NCBI GenBank assembly: GCA_024401355.1
Contig: JAKSLF010000009.1
Span: forward strand, 27,814-91,813
Direction of reading: 5' to 3'
Source of the DNA: Bacteroidales bacterium
GTDB lineage: Bacteria > Bacteroidota > Bacteroidia > Bacteroidales > Marinilabiliaceae
DNA: 64,000 nt
The notes under the pieces are model-generated. The model was not told where the DNA came from and searched no databases. It saw nothing but the letters and a program-made list of their open reading frames with translations. The translations under genes and the position numbers were made by a program. This document shows, piece by piece, positions 36,701 through 44,931 of this stretch (position 1 is the first letter of the stretch; every line of letters begins with the position of its first letter).

Positions 36701-37774
36701 TTTTGTGTACATTAGGGCAGAAATATAGTTGGAGCCGATATAGTTGTTGTCGCCAGATTTGTAACCGAGATATTTGAAGTCGTTGTTGTCAGTTGGTATG
36801 ACAACTACACCTTTTTGGAAAAGAGCGAGCCAAATATTCTCGTTTTCATCGATTAGAATTGAGTGTACCTTTGTTTTGTTACTATCGAATGGTAACGAAG
36901 CAATTTTATGACGGGCAGTTGTTTGTGTTGTTGGGTCGAAAGTAAATACGCCCAAGCCGTCGGTGCCCATCATGATTTTACCTTGGAAATATTTGATAGT
37001 TTTTATGTTGAGCCTTTTTGTCGGTTCTGACACTAATTCGAATGTTTCTGTATTGTTGTTGTGAATATATAAACCGTCATGCAGAGAACTTGCATAGATA
37101 TTACCTTTGTCGTCTTCGCAGAAGCATGAGAATCCGATACCCTTGGTGTTTACTGTATAGACGTATGAATTGCTACTTATTCGAAAAGCTCCGTTATCAC
37201 TTGTTGCAATCCAGACGTTGTCTTTGCTGTCTTTATATATTTTGGATATATAGTATCCAAGTTTCAGATTTGATTGTCTTGCTTTGTTTGTTTTTTTGTC
37301 GTATTCGAAAAGACCATGTCCCGAAGTGGCTATATAAAGTGTCTCTTCGTTTAACTCAACAATACCCGAAGCATAAGCGAGTAGTTCGACGTCACCAGTA
37401 ACTGAGAACATGGGTATTTTCTCGAATGTATCCAGTTCTGAATTATAACGGGCTAAGCCATGTTCGGTTCCAACAAACATTGTTTTGTCGGAACTTTCGA
37501 AGATAGTTAGAATATAGTTGTCTACAATTGTCGTTGAATCCGAGATGTTCTTTTTGTATGTTTGGCATTTAGAACCATCGTATCTTGTGAGGCCATCTTC
37601 ACTTGCTATCCAGATGCATCCGTCTGACGTTTGGTACAGGTCATTTATAAGGCTGCTTGATATGCCATTTTTAGTTGTCAGGATGCCAGCATTGACATCG
37701 TTGGGCTGAAATAGCAGGTACAGCAATGCCATTATAACTTTTGTAATGTTTTTCATTGAAGGATACTGAGTCAT
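33740..37774 (-). CDS. Hybrid two-component system (HTCS) regulator of the xylan locus
   Basis: This 1344-residue fusion of sensor and response regulator starts with a signal peptide (~1-30). A double beta-propeller sensor of repeated IWIAS-type units covers ~40-690, with a Y_Y_Y domain to ~785 and one transmembrane helix at 790-804. Then come a histidine kinase with phospho-acceptor His839 (NIAHEIRTPMS) and an ATPase domain (DTGNGFSDEDM, GFGIGLDLT). A receiver domain has phospho-acceptor Asp1134 (VVTDVVMP). A C-terminal AraC-type DNA-binding domain covers ~1235-1340. HTCSs sense periplasmic oligosaccharides and activate the adjacent operons. The ATG at 37756 is an alternative start. It is divergent from the GH43 gene. 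Confidence 0.93.
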   Translation of the reverse strand: MTQYPSMKNITKVIMALLYLLFQPNDVNAGILTTKNGISSSLINDLYQTSDGCIWIASEDGLTRYDGSKCQTYKKNISDSTTIVDNYILTIFESSDKTMFVGTEHGLARYNSELDTFEKIPMFSVTGDVELLAYASGIVELNEETLYIATSGHGLFEYDKKTNKARQSNLKLGYYISKIYKDSKDNVWIATSDNGAFRISSNSYVYTVNTKGIGFSCFCEDDKGNIYASSLHDGLYIHNNNTETFELVSEPTKRLNIKTIKYFQGKIMMGTDGLGVFTFDPTTQTTARHKIASLPFDSNKTKVHSILIDENENIWLALFQKGVVVIPTDNNDFKYLGYKSGDNNYIGSNYISALMYTKDSILYVGTDNDGLYLIDYKKNDRKHFDKKSNCPSTIMCMSTDRSGNIWLGTYLEGIFILNKKTNEIKNIKQITSLPFPTEPISAICTDINNNIWIASMGGGLTRYTPSENKIYKYPTKGGLEYRENLDMLHNRWINCLYYSEKQNKLYIGTLDGLGCLDITSGSFTATMGRNRILGQCRINDITEDNEGNIWIASNLGLSMLSYNTHKVETLPDIIGTENIIKAINCDANGHLWASTRNGIIRIDPKTTNVSYFYEQDGIETSEFGYRSSYRSSDGQLFFGGTDGITFFTPGIISNKRQQPIIRLVDFYINGQRVLPSTLSGKYKVKSSTTEDSTLTYNLCHTDNTFTLEFTSSKMMPQKGMKFQYKLTNSDGESETIFANDNENNKITFRNMDPDTYTIRVVAFDNGDESTPLKLKVIIHPAIYATNTAKFIYFILACIIIYVLQKQIRIRQKTKQQLTETLHNQQMHAAKMNMFTNIAHEIRTPMSLVIAPLKELMATDTDPKHKANYEVIERNTQRILRLMAQVLDIQKIDAGKMKLHFCPTNVNKIVNDVCLTFDFEARAKNISLKYNNLLQEEPIVYVDPQHFDQIVTNLVSNAIKYTPKDGEVVIKTCIEGSNYILKVEDTGNGFSDEDMKHMFERFHRLSNSEIGFGIGLDLTNTIVQLHHGTIIPSNKVDEKGGIMTVSIPLGHTHLQDDEIEPAEETRTTASQEVSEQEETKKPKTNLRIVLVDDDPEIRNYIKSHLSDTYSIITCQDGREAQEEILTNVPDLVVTDVVMPNMDGFTLCRNIKHNININYLPVVILTARSAETDRIESYENGADAYIAKPFSIDELSATIKNLISQRQKFMANMVAQQQVLESIENIPASATLSYNEQLMQRITAAINANISDSEYSIEDLAREVGLSRVHLHRKMKEITNMTTRDYVRNVRLKYAETLLLSKKYDIQQIADMTGFSTPTYFAKAFKVFYGVSPKEYMNANDKNNEA

Positions 37775-38036
37775 ATATTTGTGTTCTTATTTGTGATGCT
37801 AAGTTAATATTTTTTATAATATTTACGTTTCTTTTTTTATCATTTGTTACTTCGTCTTATTCAATTATTGCCTCTTATAGTGTTAAAAGATACAAAATCG
37901 TTCTTTTATGTTACGTTGCGCACTAGGTAACTTTAATTTATAAATATGAAATGTGGGTGCGGTTGCCGGTTTTTAAATCTTTTTAATTTTGTATCACTTA
38001 AACTATGCGTGTTAGCTTATAAACGTTAATCGTGGT
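37775..38036. promoter_or_regulatory. Divergent control region between the HTCS and the xylan operon
   Basis: This A/T-rich 262 bp region contains no gene. On the minus strand TAACTTAG (37806-37799) is a candidate -7 for the HTCS. GTTAC (37910-37914) and GTAAC (37927-37931) form an inverted pair about 30 bp upstream of the operon promoter. TTTGTTACTTCGT (37843-37855) closely matches TTTGTTACTTTGT in the operon 2 promoter region. It is the likely binding region for the HTCS DNA-binding domain, which is inference. Confidence 0.45.
37963..37991 (+). promoter_or_regulatory. Promoter of xylan operon 1 (GH43-xus-xyn10)
   Basis: TTG (37963-37965) is followed by 18 nt and TAATTTTG (37984-37991). The -7 is a full match. 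The spacer is 2 nt shorter than in the housekeeping promoters here, which may reflect dependence on an activator. The leader to the ATG is about 40 nt. Confidence 0.45.
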
Positions 38037-39761
38037 ATGAACAGAGAAACGAAAATGAATTGTATGATTGCAATTGCTGCGGCTTTAATTGCTGTAGTGG
38101 GGTTTGCGTCGTGTGATGCTGGCAACCAGTGTGGTGTGTCGCCGGTGCCTTCTGCTGCATTGTTTGATAGTTTCTCATATCGTGGTTGTGATGACTTTTA
38201 TAACGAAAATCCTCTTCCTTCGTCAAGTAGCTTTTATAATCCTATACTTCCTGGATGGTATTCTGATCCGTCTGTATGTACGAATGGTAAGGGAGATTAT
38301 TTTCTTGCAACATCAACTTTCTCTTATTTCCCTGGTGTGCCTCTGTTCCATAGTCGTGATTTGGTGAATTGGCGCCAAGTAGGATATGTCTTGAACAGAG
38401 AATCTCAATTGGCAAATATGGAGAAGCAGCGTGTGAGTGGCGGCATTTTTGCACCAGCGCTTTCTTATAATCCTGCCAACGAGACATATTACATGATTAC
38501 AACAAACGTTGGTGCAGGTAGTTTCTTTGTAAAAACTAAAGATCCGTTCGGTGAATGGTCGGAACCTATATATCTCCCATCTGTTCAGGGAATCGATCCT
38601 TCTTTTTTCTTTGATGAAGATGGAAAGGCTTATGTTGTCAATAATGATGAGCCTACATATCCTGCAGAGTATTCGGGACATCGCTCAATTCGAATCCAGG
38701 AGTTTGATGTGGACAAAGATTGTATGGTTGGTCCGCGTCCGGCTATTGTTGACAAAGGGTGTCGCCCTGAAGATAATCCTATTTGGATAGAAGGTCCGCA
38801 CATGTATAAGATTAATGGTAGATATTACCTTATGGCGGCAGAAGGTGGTACAGGTAATAATCACTCAGAAGTAGTGTTTACATCCAATAGTCCTATGGGT
38901 CCTTTTGTTCCATGGAAGGGTAATCCGATTCTGACTCAGCGTCATCTTAATGCTGATAGGGAGAATCCTGTTACTTGTGCTGGTCATGCAGATCTTATTC
39001 AGTCGTTGGAGGGTGACTGGTGGGCTGTGTTCTTGGCGTGTCGCCCACTTGAGGGAGCTAATGGTTATGAAAATCTTGGGCGTGAGACATTTATTATGCC
39101 CGTTAGGTGGACAAGTGATGGTTATCCTGTTATAACCAAGGGGGGTGAACTCGTCAGCATGATATGTGAACGTCGTGGTGTGCAGATAAACAAGGACGCG
39201 AAATTGGGAAACTTCTACTATTGTGATGAGTTTGATGGTGATAAATTGGCAAAAGAGTGGATGACGTTGCGAAAGTCTTGTTTAGGCAATTATAGTTTGG
39301 CAGAGCGCGAAGGTTTTCTTTCGTTGAAGTGTGACACAGCGCGTGCCACTACTTATAGCGCACCTTCTGCCATTTTACGACAGATACGTCATCATAAGTT
39401 CAGTGCTCAAACGAAAATGGTGTTTGATCCGAAAGAAGGTGAAGAGGCTGGAATGATGCTCTTCAAAGACGAAAAGCACCATTATTATATAACTATGGGG
39501 CTTGTTAATCGTAAGAAAGAGATAAGACTCCATAGAGTCGACGAGTCGGCAGACGAAATAGTGGCTTCATCCTTGCTCGAAGGTTCGATAAATGAGGTGA
39601 TGTTGCGGATAGAGTCTGATGGCTACAAATTTGCTTTCAGCTATTCGCTGGATGGTGAAAAATGGCAGCAGGTGGGTGAGCCTCTCGAAGCACGTCCTCT
39701 TTCGACTGCCAATGCCGGTGGCTTCACCGGAACTACTATAGGCTTATATGCAATCAAATAA
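38037..39761 (+). CDS. GH43 beta-xylosidase / alpha-L-arabinofuranosidase lipoprotein
   Basis: This 574-residue protein has a lipoprotein signal ending FASC (Cys26). The five-bladed GH43 propeller occupies ~66-375 with all three catalytic acids: Asp77 (GWYSDPSV, base), Asp187 (GIDPSFF, pKa modulator) and Glu252 (WIEGPHMYK, acid). The C-terminal ~180 residues form the concanavalin-like beta-sandwich common in xylan-active GH43 enzymes. It would remove terminal xylose or arabinose from xylo-oligosaccharides; which activity dominates cannot be told. It is the first gene of the operon, 21 bp before the SusC gene. Confidence 0.88.
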   Translation: MNRETKMNCMIAIAAALIAVVGFASCDAGNQCGVSPVPSAALFDSFSYRGCDDFYNENPLPSSSSFYNPILPGWYSDPSVCTNGKGDYFLATSTFSYFPGVPLFHSRDLVNWRQVGYVLNRESQLANMEKQRVSGGIFAPALSYNPANETYYMITTNVGAGSFFVKTKDPFGEWSEPIYLPSVQGIDPSFFFDEDGKAYVVNNDEPTYPAEYSGHRSIRIQEFDVDKDCMVGPRPAIVDKGCRPEDNPIWIEGPHMYKINGRYYLMAAEGGTGNNHSEVVFTSNSPMGPFVPWKGNPILTQRHLNADRENPVTCAGHADLIQSLEGDWWAVFLACRPLEGANGYENLGRETFIMPVRWTSDGYPVITKGGELVSMICERRGVQINKDAKLGNFYYCDEFDGDKLAKEWMTLRKSCLGNYSLAEREGFLSLKCDTARATTYSAPSAILRQIRHHKFSAQTKMVFDPKEGEEAGMMLFKDEKHHYYITMGLVNRKKEIRLHRVDESADEIVASSLLEGSINEVMLRIESDGYKFAFSYSLDGEKWQQVGEPLEARPLSTANAGGFTGTTIGLYAIK

Positions 39762-39782
39762 TTCTAAAAAAACCTTTTTTCT

Positions 39783-42700
39783 ATGAAAAAGAAGTTTGTT
39801 AACTATTTTGGGCCCGTGCGAAAGATTGCACTTGTCGCTACTGCAGTAGGTATGTCGGCAAGTTTGGCTTTTGCGCAGGTTCAGAGCAAAGTTTCAGGAC
39901 GGGTCGTCGATGATAATGGCGAGCCATTGCCTGGCGTTGCTGTCATGGTTGAAGGAACTACAACTGGTACAGTTACCGATTTCGATGGTAACTATACTCT
40001 TAGTGTTCCGGAGGGAGCCAAGCTGGTATATACATTTATCGGTTTTGACAACCAGACCGTGACTGCTGGTCCGGGTGCTAATTACAACGTTACGATGTCG
40101 GATAATTCAAAGGAGCTTGAAGAGGTCGTAGTCGTTGGTTATGGTCAGCAGAAGAAGGCTTCTGTCGTAGGTGCTATCACTCAGACAACAGGTGAAACCC
40201 TCGAAAGAGCCGCCGGTATTTCTGATATTGGAGCTGCGTTGACAGGTAACTTGCCAGGTGTTATTACAACAACATCATCAGGTATGCCAGGTCAGGAGGA
40301 GGTGAAGATCGTTATTCGTGGTTCTTCTTCTCCAAATAACTCTGATCCACTTGTTCTTGTGGATGGTATCGAGCGTCCGATGTCTTCAGTGGACATGGCG
40401 TCAGTTGCAACACTTTCTGTACTTAAGGATGCATCGGCAACTGCCGTGTATGGTGTGAAGGGTGCAAATGGTGTAATCCTTATTACTACAAAACGTGGTC
40501 AGGAAGGTAAGGCTCAGGTTAATGTGTCGTTTGACGCTACGATGAAGATGGTGTCGAAGCTTCCTGGTAAGCTTGATTCATACGATGCTCTCATGGCTCG
40601 AAACCTTGCAATCGAACATGAGCTCAACCTTATGCCTACTTCATGGAACTATGTTGAGCAGCAGGCGTTCATTAATATGTATCGCAACCAGTCTGGCCGC
40701 GATGAGAATGGCGTCCTTAATTCAGAGCGTTATGCAAATGTAGACTGGCAGGATTACCTCTTTAAGAAGCGTGCAATGTCTTACAAGGCAAACATCAATG
40801 TAGGTGGTGGTACAAAGTTTGTCCGCTATTTTGCATCTGCTGACTTTGTCAACGAAGGCGATATGTTCAAGGACTTTGATAATGGTCGTGGATATGAGGG
40901 CGGTTTCGGTTATAACAAGATAACAGTGCGTTCTAACCTTGACTTCACTATCACTCCAACAACTATCCTCAAGGCGAACCTCTCTGGTTCAACAGGAATC
41001 CAGAAGACAACCGCACGTGGTGGTATCGGTGCAGGAGATGAATGGGCAATGGCTCAGCAGTGGGCCGGAGCTTATAATATTGCTCCAAACCTTTATCTTC
41101 CACAGTATTCTGATGGCTATTGGGGCTATTCAAAGAAGGAGAATCAGACCAACTCTGCAATGAGTGTCGCTACAGGTGGTGTACAGAGGTCAACAACAAC
41201 AACAATCAACACTGACTTTACTCTTGAGCAGGACCTCAAGTTCTTGACAGAGGGTTTGAAACTTATTGGTCTTGTATCATGGGATAACCGCTTCAATTCA
41301 AGCGGCCTTGGTATTAACGAGGCAAATAAAGGTCCTGAGGCATGGAACATAAAGTACTATGATCCTCACACAGGATCTGAGGAGTCGCCACACCAGCCTT
41401 CATCTTCGAGCAACTATTTGCCATATTATAAGGAGATGGACTGGACAACAAATGGTGGTCAGGTCAACAACGGTGCTACAACACGTAACTTGAACTATCA
41501 GGCACGTCTCTTCTGGGGTCGTCAGTTTGGCGTACACAATGCTACTGCCATGGGTTCATTTGGTCGTCAGGAGTACAATACAGGTACAGGTATTCCATCA
41601 CACCGTGAGGACTGGGTATTCCGTGTTACATACGATTATGACTCACGTTATTTCGTAGAGTACAACGGTGCATACAACGGTTCAGAGAAGTGGGCTGAAG
41701 GAAATAGATTCGCATTCTTCAACTCAGGTGCCCTTGGTTGGATGATCTCGGGTGAGAAGTTCATGGATAATCTCCGTGAGAGAAAGATAATTGACCTTTT
41801 GAAGGTACGTGCTTCATACGGTGAAATCGGTGATGACTCTGCAAACGGTCTTCGTTTCGCGTATGCATCAGAGTTCGCTGCAAATCAAGGTACAGTACAC
41901 ATGGGTGAGAATAAGGAGAACAGCCCTTATCAAATCTATCGTGAGACTAAGGTCGGTAACCCAGATGCTCAGTGGGAGGTTGTTCGCAAGTTTAACTTGG
42001 GTGTCGACTACTCATTCCTCGATGGTCTCGTAGCAGGTTGCGTTGAATTCTTCCGCGACAAGCGTACAGATATTTATATTGCAGGTTCAAACCGAGCTGT
42101 GCCTCAGTATTTTGGTATGGCAGCTCCAGGTGCTAACCTTGGTGAAGTATCAAACAAGGGTTTTGAGGTTGAAGTTCGTTTGAACAAGACTTTCAGCAAT
42201 GGTATCCGTGCTTGGGCTAACATCAACTTTACTCATGCAGAGAACAATGTTGTCAACATGGATGATGCAGAGATGTTGCCAGACTACCGTAAGAAAGCAG
42301 GTTATGCCCTTAACCAAAACCGTGGATATATCAGTGGCAAGTTCCTTCAGACATACGATGATGTCTATGGAAGCCCTGCTGCTGCAACAAAAGACCAGTT
42401 CAAGATGCCTGGTGATTACTATCTAGTAGATTTCAACGCTGATGGTGTTATCGACCAGAACGATCAGGCTCCTGTTGGTTATTCAAGCATTCCACAGAAC
42501 ACATACAACGCATCTATCGGTGCTGACTGGAAGGGTTGGAACGTATTCGTTCAGTTCTATGGCGTTAGCAACGTGACTCGTAATGTGCCTTTGACATCAT
42601 TCCAGTCTCAGCTTGATAACGTTTATGACCTTGGTACTTGGTGGTCAGAGAATCACACTGGTGCAGATTACCGCACTCCATTCTATGCTGTTCAGACTTA

Positions 42701-42965
42701 TGATGGTGCAGACGGTCAGCAGTACACTTACGATGGTTCATTCCTTCGTCTTAAGAATGCTGAAATCGGCTATACTTTCAGTAAGGTAAATGTTGGCAAG
42801 TTGACTTTAAAGAACTTGAAGCTCTATGTTAGTGGTAACAACTTGTGGTTGTGGACAAAGATGCCTGATGACCGTGAGTCTTATATCTCAGGTACAGGTG
42901 CTGCTAACAATGGTGCTTACCCAACAGTTAAGCGTGTTAACTTTGGTTTGAAATTCTCTTTCTAA
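39783..42965 (+). CDS. xusA: SusC-family TonB-dependent xylo-oligosaccharide transporter (XusA-like)
   Basis: This 1060-residue outer-membrane protein has a signal peptide ending near FAQ32. Next comes the carboxypeptidase-regulatory-like domain (~35-100, VSGRVVDDNGEPLPGVAVMV) and a TonB-box region LEEVVVVGYG. The plug domain (VLVDGIERPMSSVD, VLKDASATAVYGVKGANGVI) precedes the barrel, which ends VNFGLKFSF. SusC proteins import glycans with their SusD lids. Position and order match xusA of the P. bryantii xylan cluster, from which the symbol is borrowed. Codon use is that of highly expressed genes. Confidence 0.93.
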   Translation: MKKKFVNYFGPVRKIALVATAVGMSASLAFAQVQSKVSGRVVDDNGEPLPGVAVMVEGTTTGTVTDFDGNYTLSVPEGAKLVYTFIGFDNQTVTAGPGANYNVTMSDNSKELEEVVVVGYGQQKKASVVGAITQTTGETLERAAGISDIGAALTGNLPGVITTTSSGMPGQEEVKIVIRGSSSPNNSDPLVLVDGIERPMSSVDMASVATLSVLKDASATAVYGVKGANGVILITTKRGQEGKAQVNVSFDATMKMVSKLPGKLDSYDALMARNLAIEHELNLMPTSWNYVEQQAFINMYRNQSGRDENGVLNSERYANVDWQDYLFKKRAMSYKANINVGGGTKFVRYFASADFVNEGDMFKDFDNGRGYEGGFGYNKITVRSNLDFTITPTTILKANLSGSTGIQKTTARGGIGAGDEWAMAQQWAGAYNIAPNLYLPQYSDGYWGYSKKENQTNSAMSVATGGVQRSTTTTINTDFTLEQDLKFLTEGLKLIGLVSWDNRFNSSGLGINEANKGPEAWNIKYYDPHTGSEESPHQPSSSSNYLPYYKEMDWTTNGGQVNNGATTRNLNYQARLFWGRQFGVHNATAMGSFGRQEYNTGTGIPSHREDWVFRVTYDYDSRYFVEYNGAYNGSEKWAEGNRFAFFNSGALGWMISGEKFMDNLRERKIIDLLKVRASYGEIGDDSANGLRFAYASEFAANQGTVHMGENKENSPYQIYRETKVGNPDAQWEVVRKFNLGVDYSFLDGLVAGCVEFFRDKRTDIYIAGSNRAVPQYFGMAAPGANLGEVSNKGFEVEVRLNKTFSNGIRAWANINFTHAENNVVNMDDAEMLPDYRKKAGYALNQNRGYISGKFLQTYDDVYGSPAAATKDQFKMPGDYYLVDFNADGVIDQNDQAPVGYSSIPQNTYNASIGADWKGWNVFVQFYGVSNVTRNVPLTSFQSQLDNVYDLGTWWSENHTGADYRTPFYAVQTYDGADGQQYTYDGSFLRLKNAEIGYTFSKVNVGKLTLKNLKLYVSGNNLWLWTKMPDDRESYISGTGAANNGAYPTVKRVNFGLKFSF

Positions 42966-42975
42966 AAGCTGAACA

Positions 42976-44919
42976 ATGAATATTATTAAGAATATAGCAT
43001 ATTTCGCAACATCAGCAGTAGCTGTTGTCGGATTGTCTTCTTGCGAGGATTATCTTGACAAAGAGCCAGACTCTGATGTTAAGATGGAAGATGCTTTCAA
43101 GAATTTTACAAATTTCCAGGGATTTGTTGAGGAGATGTATAATGATATCCCTAACAAGGCTACTGGTTATTGGACAACGTATTTCAACTGGGGTGAGGAC
43201 GAGTACGTTTCTACTGGTGCTTCATCGGCCAATATCACAACAACGATGGATAATGGCGACTTCAAGGCCTATTATACATCTTGGCTTGCTGGTTGGCTGT
43301 ATGGTGGCAATCAGAATCATACAAGTGATGACCGTTTTGCACATCACATGTGGCAGGGCGGCTGGTATTGTATCCGTAAGGCGAACCTCGGTCTTGCAAA
43401 TATGGATCGTATGATTGATGCTACAGCTGAGGAGCGTCGTTTGATCGAAGGCCAGCTCTATTTCTTCCGTGCATGGTATTATGAGGAGTTGATGAACTAC
43501 CTTGGTGGTCTCCCATATATTGATGAGGTTCTTGGTGGCGGTGAGCTTAAGTATCCACGTCTTACATATAAGGAGTGTGCACTTCGTGCTGCAGAAGATT
43601 TCGGCAAGGCTGCTGAGCTTCTTCCAGACAACTGGGATAAGACAGTTACTGGTAAGAAACTTACATCTTCAAACAAGATACGTATTACTCGTGCTACGGC
43701 TCTCGGTTATCAGGGTAAGATGTTGCTTTTCGCTGCCAGCCCATTGTCGAATGTAGGTGCTAAGACAGGTGGCAAAGAGACTTACTCTTACGATAAGGAT
43801 CTTGCAAAGCAGGCTGCAGAGGTGCTCGGTAAGTGTTTGTCAGAAATTGAGGCAGGCAAGACTCCTTATGCTCTTGTTGGTTTTGACTATGATAATATTT
43901 ATGACCATGAAAAGGCAAAGGGTGCTGATAACTGCTATTCAGATATCTTCTATACTCTTGAGAAGAACTTCAAGATGCCAGGTTCAACAGAGGCTATGAT
44001 GCGTGGTCCACTCCCAGGTCAGGACAATGATGCTGCATGGGGTGCTGCAATGACATGGCTCTGTAGTGTTGATGCTTTGTCAGATAACTCATCAATGTCA
44101 CAGGTCCCAACTGCCAACTATGTCAATTATTATGGTATGGCAAACGGTCTGCCTCTTGATGACCCTGAATCAGGCTTCGACCCTACACATCCTTTCAAAA
44201 ATCGTGACCCACGTTTCTATCATGACATCAACTTCGATGGTCAGAGATATGTAGTTAAGGATATTGATAAGACAAATTCACTTGCAAAGTACCAGTATGC
44301 TACACTTTATACAGATGGCGCTATGCGTGAAGAAAAGACTGGTAGCTACACTGGCTATTTCTGCCAGAAGTTTGTGCCTCACCAGTGCAACAAGATAGAT
44401 AACTACATGGACTGGGGTAAGGGATACAAGTGGTATCTATCATATATGCGTCTTGCTGAAGTATACTTGATGTATGCAGAGGCTGGTGCAGCAGCAGGCG
44501 GTTCTTCGTATTCGGCTTCTACATATTCAAAGAATGCTCTCGAGGCAGTCAATGTCATTCGTCAGCGTTGCGGTGCAGAAGGTGTTAACGCTAAGTACAC
44601 ATCTGATGCCAACAAGTTCATGGATGAGGTTCGTCGTGAGCGTGCAGTTGAGCTTGCTTTCGAGGGTTATCGTTTCAATGACCTCCAGCGTTGGTTGCTT
44701 CTGACAGAGAAGCCTTATACAGTTAAGACCGCTCAGCAGTTCCGTCGTGTACATTCTGACGATTGGTATGTCAACAATGACCCTGCTGATGCTGAGGTTA
44801 AGGATTGGTCAGAAACAGAAGTGTTTGTACGTCAGTATGGCGCTAAGCACTACTGGTTCCCATTCCCTGAAAGCGAAGTATATATCTATGAGGCTTTCAG
44901 CCAGAATCCAGGATGGTAA
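42976..44919 (+). CDS. xusB: SusD-family glycan-binding lipoprotein (XusB-like)
   Basis: This 647-residue protein has a lipoprotein signal ending LSSC (Cys23), followed by EDYLDKEPDSD. The SusD fold is marked by the N-terminal helical repeats, the RAWYYEELMNYLGGLPYIDEVL segment, and the C-terminal VRRERAVELAFEGYRFNDLQRW motif. It is the surface-exposed lid partner of the preceding SusC (10-bp gap) and would bind xylan fragments. It corresponds in position to xusB of P. bryantii. Confidence 0.93.
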   Translation: MNIIKNIAYFATSAVAVVGLSSCEDYLDKEPDSDVKMEDAFKNFTNFQGFVEEMYNDIPNKATGYWTTYFNWGEDEYVSTGASSANITTTMDNGDFKAYYTSWLAGWLYGGNQNHTSDDRFAHHMWQGGWYCIRKANLGLANMDRMIDATAEERRLIEGQLYFFRAWYYEELMNYLGGLPYIDEVLGGGELKYPRLTYKECALRAAEDFGKAAELLPDNWDKTVTGKKLTSSNKIRITRATALGYQGKMLLFAASPLSNVGAKTGGKETYSYDKDLAKQAAEVLGKCLSEIEAGKTPYALVGFDYDNIYDHEKAKGADNCYSDIFYTLEKNFKMPGSTEAMMRGPLPGQDNDAAWGAAMTWLCSVDALSDNSSMSQVPTANYVNYYGMANGLPLDDPESGFDPTHPFKNRDPRFYHDINFDGQRYVVKDIDKTNSLAKYQYATLYTDGAMREEKTGSYTGYFCQKFVPHQCNKIDNYMDWGKGYKWYLSYMRLAEVYLMYAEAGAAAGGSSYSASTYSKNALEAVNVIRQRCGAEGVNAKYTSDANKFMDEVRRERAVELAFEGYRFNDLQRWLLLTEKPYTVKTAQQFRRVHSDDWYVNNDPADAEVKDWSETEVFVRQYGAKHYWFPFPESEVYIYEAFSQNPGW

Positions 44920-44931
44920 TAATCTATCATA